A stretch of 64,000 nucleotides of DNA from CAXXOK01 sp963666755 (GTDB taxonomy: Bacteria; Bacillota; Clostridia; Christensenellales; Aristaeellaceae): contig CAXXGW010000009.1 of assembly GCA_963666755.2 (NCBI GenBank), positions 1,798,001 through 1,862,000 on the forward strand. The letters run 5' to 3'. Under the pieces are notes generated by a model. The model ran no database searches and was not told the origin of the DNA. It saw only the letters and a program-made list of their open reading frames with translations. Every line of letters begins with the position of its first letter. Positions within the stretch are counted from its first letter, which is position 1. The position numbers were made by a program, and so were the translations under genes. Below, in pieces: positions 59,658 through 64,000 of the stretch.

Positions 59658-60254
59658 TTGGCGACGATTGGTCTGGATAGGCTGTATTACGCGAAAATCA
59701 CCGAAGCCTCGGACGGTGAGGAAACCTACGGCGTGCCCGCTCCGCTGGCGAAAGCCATGAAGGCGGAGTTGTCCATCGAACTTGCGGAAGCAGTGTTGTA
59801 TGCCGACGACGGTGCTGCCGAAGTGATTAAGGATTTCAAATCGGGCACGCTCTCGCTAGGCGTAGACGATATTGGGGTAGCAGCGGCGCGCGACCTGACT
59901 GGCGCGGTGGCGGATGACAACGGTGTGCTGGTTTCCGCGAGTGAAAACGCGGGCGTGCCAGTGGCGATTGGCTTCCGTGCGCTCAAGCCAGATGGAAGGT
60001 ACAGATACTTCTGGATCTACAAGGTGAAATTCGGGATTCCCGCCACCAACCTACAAACCAAAGGCGAATCCATCACCTTCTCGACCCCGACGATCGAGGG
60101 TACGGTGCTAAGACGCAACAAACTGGACGGTCTGGGAAAGCACCCCTGGAAGGCCGAAGTGACCGAAGGCGCCGCTGGGGTGTCAACCTCCACAGTTACG
60201 GGCTGGTTTGGTCAGGTCTATGAGCCTGTGTACACGCTCTCCGGCGGCGAATAA
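59658..60254 (+). CDS. Major tail (tube) protein, phi13 type
   Basis: 198 residues starting at TTG 59658 with GGAGGAATG 8 bases upstream. ATIGLDRLYYAKITEASDGEETYGVPAPLAKAMKAELSIELAEAVLYADDGAAEVIKDFKSGTLSL has the features of the phi13-type major tail protein. PVAIGFRALKPDGRYRYFWIYKVKFGIPATNLQTKGESITFSTPTIEGTV is the beta-sandwich that stacks into the tube. It is followed by the tail chaperone pair, so gene order agrees with long-tailed phages. The non-AUG start is unusual for a highly made protein. Confidence 0.93.
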   Translation: MATIGLDRLYYAKITEASDGEETYGVPAPLAKAMKAELSIELAEAVLYADDGAAEVIKDFKSGTLSLGVDDIGVAAARDLTGAVADDNGVLVSASENAGVPVAIGFRALKPDGRYRYFWIYKVKFGIPATNLQTKGESITFSTPTIEGTVLRRNKLDGLGKHPWKAEVTEGAAGVSTSTVTGWFGQVYEPVYTLSGGE

Positions 60255-60276
60255 GTTTAACAGGAGGAATCATCCT

Positions 60277-60663
60277 ATGGATACGGAACGCAGCGCTACC
60301 ATTGTGATTGGTGGGCAGCCCTATGAGCTGATTCTCACGACCCGCGCTACTAAGGAAATCGCCCGTCGTTATGGTGGGCTGGAAAATCTCGGTGAGAAGC
60401 TCATGAAGTCGGAAAACTTCGAATTAGCCTTGGATGAGGTCGTTTGGCTTTTAACTCTGTTGGCCAACCAGTCCATTCTGGTGCGCAACCTGAAAAACCG
60501 CGATACGCCGGAACCCCTGCTGACCGAGGATGAGGTTGAGCTGCTCACCTCTCCGCTGGATCTGGCTGCTTATAAGGAAGCGATCACGGAAGCAATGTTC
60601 CGGGGCACCAAGCGCAATATCGAGAGCGAAGAGGATAACGCAAAAAACGTAGCAGTCGGGTAA
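60277..60663 (+). CDS. Tail assembly chaperone, short form (gpG-like)
   Basis: 128 residues, ATG at 60277 with AGGAGG upstream. MDTERSATIVIGGQPYELILTTRATKEIARRYGGLENLGEKL is a beta-hairpin and helix start, typical of small phage tail chaperones, followed by helices with DEVVWLLTLLANQ and YKEAITEAMFRGTKRN. It ends with codons GCA AAA AAC just before the stop, which forms a slippery site for the longer form. It binds the tape measure during tail assembly. Confidence 0.85.
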   Translation: MDTERSATIVIGGQPYELILTTRATKEIARRYGGLENLGEKLMKSENFELALDEVVWLLTLLANQSILVRNLKNRDTPEPLLTEDEVELLTSPLDLAAYKEAITEAMFRGTKRNIESEEDNAKNVAVG

Positions 60664-60851
60664 CGGACGAGGAAGTCTTTACCCGACTTTACTATTTTGC
60701 TACGGTGCCGATGGGCATGCGCGCGGATGATTTCTGGCTCATGCCCATCGGGCTGTTCTTCGATCTCTGGTGCTGTCACAAGCAGTTCTTGGGTCTTGAG
60801 AAACCCAAGCGGAATCTATCGATTGACGATCTCATCCCGCCGGGGATTTGA
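60277..60851 (+). CDS. Tail assembly chaperone, long form by -1 frameshift (gpGT-like)
   Basis: At 60642-60648 the message has A AAA AAC in the correct phase, one of the best -1 slippery heptamers. After the shift translation goes on from 60648 as RSRVTDEEVFTRLYYFATVP, DDFWLMPIGLFFDLWCCHKQFLG and ends at 60849-60851, giving about 191 residues. The extension has no start codon with a ribosome site, so it is only reachable by slippage. The organisation equals gpG/gpGT of lambda and other siphoviruses. The frameshift rate is unknown. Confidence 0.85.
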
Positions 60852-60866
60852 TGGGAGGTGACGGAT

Positions 60867-63296
60867 ATGGGACAGGACAATTTCGGCCTGAAAATTGGGG
60901 TTGAGGGCGAGCGTGAATTTCGACAAGCGCTCAGCGATATCAACCAGACCTTCAAGGTGCTGGGCAGCGAAATGGCGCTGGCGACCAGCCAGTTTGAAAA
61001 AAACGACAAGTCCATCCAGGCCGTCACCTCCCGAAACGCCGTTCTCAACAAAGAAATCGACGCCCAAAAAGAAAAGATTTCCACACTCAAAGCCGCGCTG
61101 GATAACGCGGCTTCTTCTTTTGGTGAAAACGACCGCCGCACCCAGAACTGGCAGATTCAACTTAATAAAGCGCAGGCTGAACTCAACGGCATGGAGCGTG
61201 AACTGGAGGAATCCGCCGAGGACGCGGACGATCTGGGCGAACAGATTACCGATTCGGGCGAAAATGCCGAAAAAGCTGGCGGCAAGTTTGAAAAGCTCGG
61301 CAGTATCTTAAGCGGCATCGGCAAGGCGATGGGCACGGTGGCTGCTGCTGCCGGCGCCGCTGCGATCAAGCTCGGCAAGGAAGTCGTGCAGCAGTTTGGC
61401 GAGCTGGAGCAGAATCTTGGCGGCTCGGAGGCGGTGTTTGGCAAGTATGCCAACTCCATCCAGCGCACGGGCGAGGAAGCCTACAAGAACCTCGGCGTAT
61501 CACAGAGTCAATACCTCGCCACCGCCAATAAAATGGGCGCGTTGTTTCAGGGTTCGGGTGTTGAACAGCAGAAAAGTCTCGAGCTGACCGAAAAAGCCAT
61601 GCAGCGCGCAGCCGATATGGCTTCCGTTATGGGCATTGACATGCAGATGGCGCTTGATTCTGTCGCGGGCGCTGCCAAGGGCAACTTCACCATGATGGAC
61701 AACCTCGGTGTGTCCATGAACGCCACAACCCTTGAAGCGTATGCGCTTGCCAAGGGGCTGGATTTCACCTGGGCGTCGGCCAGCAACTCGCAAAAGGCCG
61801 AACTGGCCATGCAGATGTTCTTTGAAAACACGGAGCAGTATGCGGGCAACTTCGCCAGGGAATCCACGCAGACGATTTCCGGCGCGCTGGGGCTCATGAA
61901 AGCCGCGCTTGGTTCCTTTACGGCGGGTCTAGGCAATGCAAACGCTGACATGACCAACCTGACGCAGAATCTGGTGGACGCGTTTCAGGCGGTCGTGCAA
62001 AACATTGTGCCGGTGCTGGAAAACGTCGTGAGTGCTTTGCCTGTCGCGACGGGTGCTATCCTTACGGCCATCGGAGATCTGCTGCCGATGCTGCTTGAAA
62101 CCGTTATCTCCCTGTTCACGCAGGTGCTGGGAACGCTTCTGAGCCTGCTGCCGGAACTGATCCCAGCGGCGGTGAGCGCGGTCATGACGATCACCGGCGC
62201 TTTGATTGAAAACCTGCCGCTGCTGGTTGCGGCAGCGGTGCAGCTGGTCACCACATTGGTGGGTGGCATCGGGGCAGCGCTGCCCACGCTCATTCCCGCC
62301 GCTGTGACCGCTGTCACGACCATTGTGCAGGGATTGCTGGAACAGTTGCCCCTCTTGCTGGACGCGGCGCTGCAGCTGATCCTGGGGCTTGCGCAAGGCT
62401 TGCTCAATGCTATCCCGCAGCTGATAGAGGCTTTGCCTGCCATCGTCGACGCGCTGGTGAATTTCCTGATCCAGTCCATCCCGCAGATCATCCAGGCGGG
62501 TATTCAGCTCCTGACCGCGCTGGTCACGGCGCTGCCGACGATCATCGCGGCCATTGTCAAAGCGATTCCGCAGATCATTTCCAGCATCATTAACGCGATC
62601 ATTACCGCCATCCCGCTCATTATCGACGCGGGTATCAAGCTGCTGGTCGCGCTGATTCAGGCGTTGCCGCAGATCATCACGACCGTGGTCGCGGCTGTAC
62701 CCCAGATTGTCGGCGCGCTGACTGGGGCGTTTGTGGGGAACATCGACAAGATCATTCTCGCGGGTGTGCAACTGTTCGTTGCCCTGATCAAGAACCTGCC
62801 GACCATCATCATCGAGATTGTGAAGGCCGTACCGCAAATTATCACAGCGCTGGTGAACGGGTTCACGAGTTCCATTAGCCAGATCGCCACTGTGGGCGGC
62901 AATCTCATCAAGGGGCTGTGGCAGGGTATATCGGATGCGGGCGCGTGGCTCCGCGATAAGATTTCCGGTTTCTTTGGCGGCGTAGTGGACAGCATCAAGA
63001 ACTTTTTTGGTATCCACTCGCCTTCGACGCTGTTTGCTGGGCTTGGCCGCAACATGGGTGAAGGCATCGGGGTCGGGTTTGAAGAAGCCATGGCCGGTGT
63101 GGCTAGAGATATGCAAAATGCCATCCCCACGAGCTTTGACATGAATGCCAAGATGAACGGATATGGCGCTGGTGCAGCGACCACCGGTGCCAGCATCACC
63201 CAGAACATCTCGGTCGTATCGCCCAAAGCGCTCTCTGAAAAAGAGATCGCGCGCGAGTTCAAGAACCTATCCCGAAAACTGGCGCTTGAGTATTAG
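60867..63296 (+). CDS. Tape measure protein
   Basis: 809 residues from the ATG at 60867 (MGQDNFGLKIGVEGEREF), with GGGAGGTG 7 bases upstream. The first 150 residues are coiled-coil and charged. A middle part (AVFGKYANSIQRTGEEAYKNLGVSQSQYLATANKMGALFQG) is the conserved phage tail tape measure segment. From about residue 370 to 660 comes a long run of hydrophobic repeats (ALPTIIAAIVKAIPQIISS and similar, period near 36 residues), then KISGFFGGVVDSIKNFFGIHSPSTLFAGLG. At 0.15 nm per residue, a tail of about 120 nm is expected. It sits after the chaperones, as usual. Confidence 0.95.
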   Translation: MGQDNFGLKIGVEGEREFRQALSDINQTFKVLGSEMALATSQFEKNDKSIQAVTSRNAVLNKEIDAQKEKISTLKAALDNAASSFGENDRRTQNWQIQLNKAQAELNGMERELEESAEDADDLGEQITDSGENAEKAGGKFEKLGSILSGIGKAMGTVAAAAGAAAIKLGKEVVQQFGELEQNLGGSEAVFGKYANSIQRTGEEAYKNLGVSQSQYLATANKMGALFQGSGVEQQKSLELTEKAMQRAADMASVMGIDMQMALDSVAGAAKGNFTMMDNLGVSMNATTLEAYALAKGLDFTWASASNSQKAELAMQMFFENTEQYAGNFARESTQTISGALGLMKAALGSFTAGLGNANADMTNLTQNLVDAFQAVVQNIVPVLENVVSALPVATGAILTAIGDLLPMLLETVISLFTQVLGTLLSLLPELIPAAVSAVMTITGALIENLPLLVAAAVQLVTTLVGGIGAALPTLIPAAVTAVTTIVQGLLEQLPLLLDAALQLILGLAQGLLNAIPQLIEALPAIVDALVNFLIQSIPQIIQAGIQLLTALVTALPTIIAAIVKAIPQIISSIINAIITAIPLIIDAGIKLLVALIQALPQIITTVVAAVPQIVGALTGAFVGNIDKIILAGVQLFVALIKNLPTIIIEIVKAVPQIITALVNGFTSSISQIATVGGNLIKGLWQGISDAGAWLRDKISGFFGGVVDSIKNFFGIHSPSTLFAGLGRNMGEGIGVGFEEAMAGVARDMQNAIPTSFDMNAKMNGYGAGAATTGASITQNISVVSPKALSEKEIAREFKNLSRKLALEY

Positions 63297-63307
63297 GAGG
63301 TGTGCCG

Positions 63308-64000
63308 TTGGAACTGAGCTATACGAACACGAATGGTGAAAGCGTCACCCTCCGGCAAACTAGACCCTTCTTCCTGACGCGGGTGGATGGCACCGGAAAA
63401 GTGCGCCAGACCGTGAATACCTTCAAAGCGCCCGATCAGGACGGCGCTTTTTTCATCTCGTCTGCCATGGACATGCGCAACATCACGCTGGAGGGGTCGG
63501 TCATCACCCCCACGGTAGCAGATACCTACGACCAGCGACGGCGTTTCCTGCGGGTGTTCACGCCCAAACTGCAAGGAACACTGGTCTACCGCAACCGACA
63601 GATTGCTTGCGTCGTGGAGGAGGCGGGTTTCACAGCTTCCTCCCGCGAGCGCGCACCGAATTTCTTCATCAGCCTTCTGTGCCCGTCTCCCTTCTTTGAG
63701 GCGCTGGAGGAGATTCGCGAAGAACTGGCCATGTGGTCGCCGCTGTTGCTCTTTCCGCTTGAGATACCAGACGTCGGATTGGAATTCGGCATCCGGCAGC
63801 CCAGCCAGATCATCACGGTGGATAATATCGGCGACGTTGCCTGCGGGTGCCACATCATCTTTCGGTCGCTTGGCAGCGTGACCAACCCGGAGCTCATGAG
63901 TCTTGATACCGGGGATGTGCTTCGCTTGAACACAGTCATGGAGTCTGGAGAAGAACTGCATGTGTACACACACTTTGCGGGCAAGAAGGTGACGCGGGTG
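63308..64000 (+). CDS. Distal tail protein (Dit-like), cut by window edge
   Basis: The visible 231 residues start at TTG 63308 with AGGAGGTG upstream. LSYTNTNGESVTLRQTRPFFLTRVDGTGKVRQTVNTFKAPDQDGAFF, MDMRNITLEGSVITP and the beta-rich RRRFLRVFTPKLQGTLVYRNRQIACVVEEAGFTASS match the Sipho_tail/Dit fold, the hub between tail tube and tip. VDNIGDVACGCHIIF begins the second, galectin-like domain. The gene continues past 64000, where tail-tip and fibre genes would be expected. Confidence 0.88.
   Translation, partial: MELSYTNTNGESVTLRQTRPFFLTRVDGTGKVRQTVNTFKAPDQDGAFFISSAMDMRNITLEGSVITPTVADTYDQRRRFLRVFTPKLQGTLVYRNRQIACVVEEAGFTASSRERAPNFFISLLCPSPFFEALEEIREELAMWSPLLLFPLEIPDVGLEFGIRQPSQIITVDNIGDVACGCHIIFRSLGSVTNPELMSLDTGDVLRLNTVMESGEELHVYTHFAGKKVTRV

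Noticed and set aside
60711..60851. Independent small gene starting at ATG 60711
   Set aside because: No ribosome site before it, and the frame is exactly the -1 continuation after the slippery heptamer at 60642-60648.
61929..63116. 395-codon minus-strand frame opposite the tape measure gene
   Set aside because: Arises from the repetitive hydrophobic region read backwards (Asp/Arg/Gln-rich repeats); no start signal.

Overview
The window looks like chromosomal DNA of a GC-rich Firmicute, probably a gut-type Clostridia member. The reasons are strong AGGAGG-type ribosome sites, frequent GTG and TTG starts, 4-bp ATGA or GTGA gene overlaps, a LytS-type kinase with an AraC-type regulator, and a prophage of the siphovirus type common in Clostridia. 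No species can be named from the sequence.

Layout. (1) 1-7966, minus strand: a tightly coupled polysaccharide operon with four glycosyltransferases, a Wzy/O-antigen-ligase-type membrane protein and an asparagine-synthase-type amidotransferase. It runs off the left edge. (2) 8902-12146: L-arabinose isomerase (minus) and a divergent MFS transporter. (3) 12396-12582: a tRNA-Lys(CTT) with its own promoter and terminator. (4) 12950-15892: an SOS-like cassette with an S24 self-cleaving repressor, a winged-helix LexA-like protein without a peptidase, a Y-family polymerase and a small HTH protein. (5) 16463-25072: a solute-binding protein, sensor kinase and AraC-type regulator resembling HptA-HptS-HptR, followed by a complete ABC importer of the AfuABC type. 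I infer uptake of a phosphorylated sugar or similar anion, controlled by an external sensor. (6) 25131-27136: IS3-family remnants around two unrelated genes. (7) 27170-34149, minus strand: two uncharacterised genes and a complete type I restriction system (hsdR-hsdS-hsdM). (8) 34444-64000, plus strand: a long prophage segment that continues past the right edge.

The prophage reads in modules: XRE repressor plus ImmA-like metallopeptidase; a possible structured RNA; a replication block (SNF2 helicase, BRO antirepressor, family A DNA polymerase, KilA-C protein, primase-helicase, VRR-NUC nuclease); a late activator of the DUF1492/ArpU type with a decamer repeat array before a -10-only late promoter; then HNH, small terminase, two DNA methyltransferases, large terminase, portal, ClpP-type protease, HK97-fold capsid, connectors, tail tube, frameshifted tail chaperones, tape measure and the start of the distal tail protein. 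Integrase, lysis and tail-fibre genes are not seen.

The most notable item is an in-frame intein of 342 residues that splits the P-loop of the large terminase. It has a glutamine instead of a nucleophile at position 1 but keeps the Trp/Cys/Thr triplet that defines class 3 inteins. Its first LAGLIDADG motif has Asn where the catalytic Asp is expected. Others are a TrmO-like gene with its own promoter broken by one in-frame TAA, an ABC ATPase with an insertion of about 125 residues before its signature motif, identical hairpins flanking the antirepressor gene, a 41-nt alternating purine-pyrimidine tract beside the primase gene, and a candidate structured RNA at 35.94-36.13 kb.
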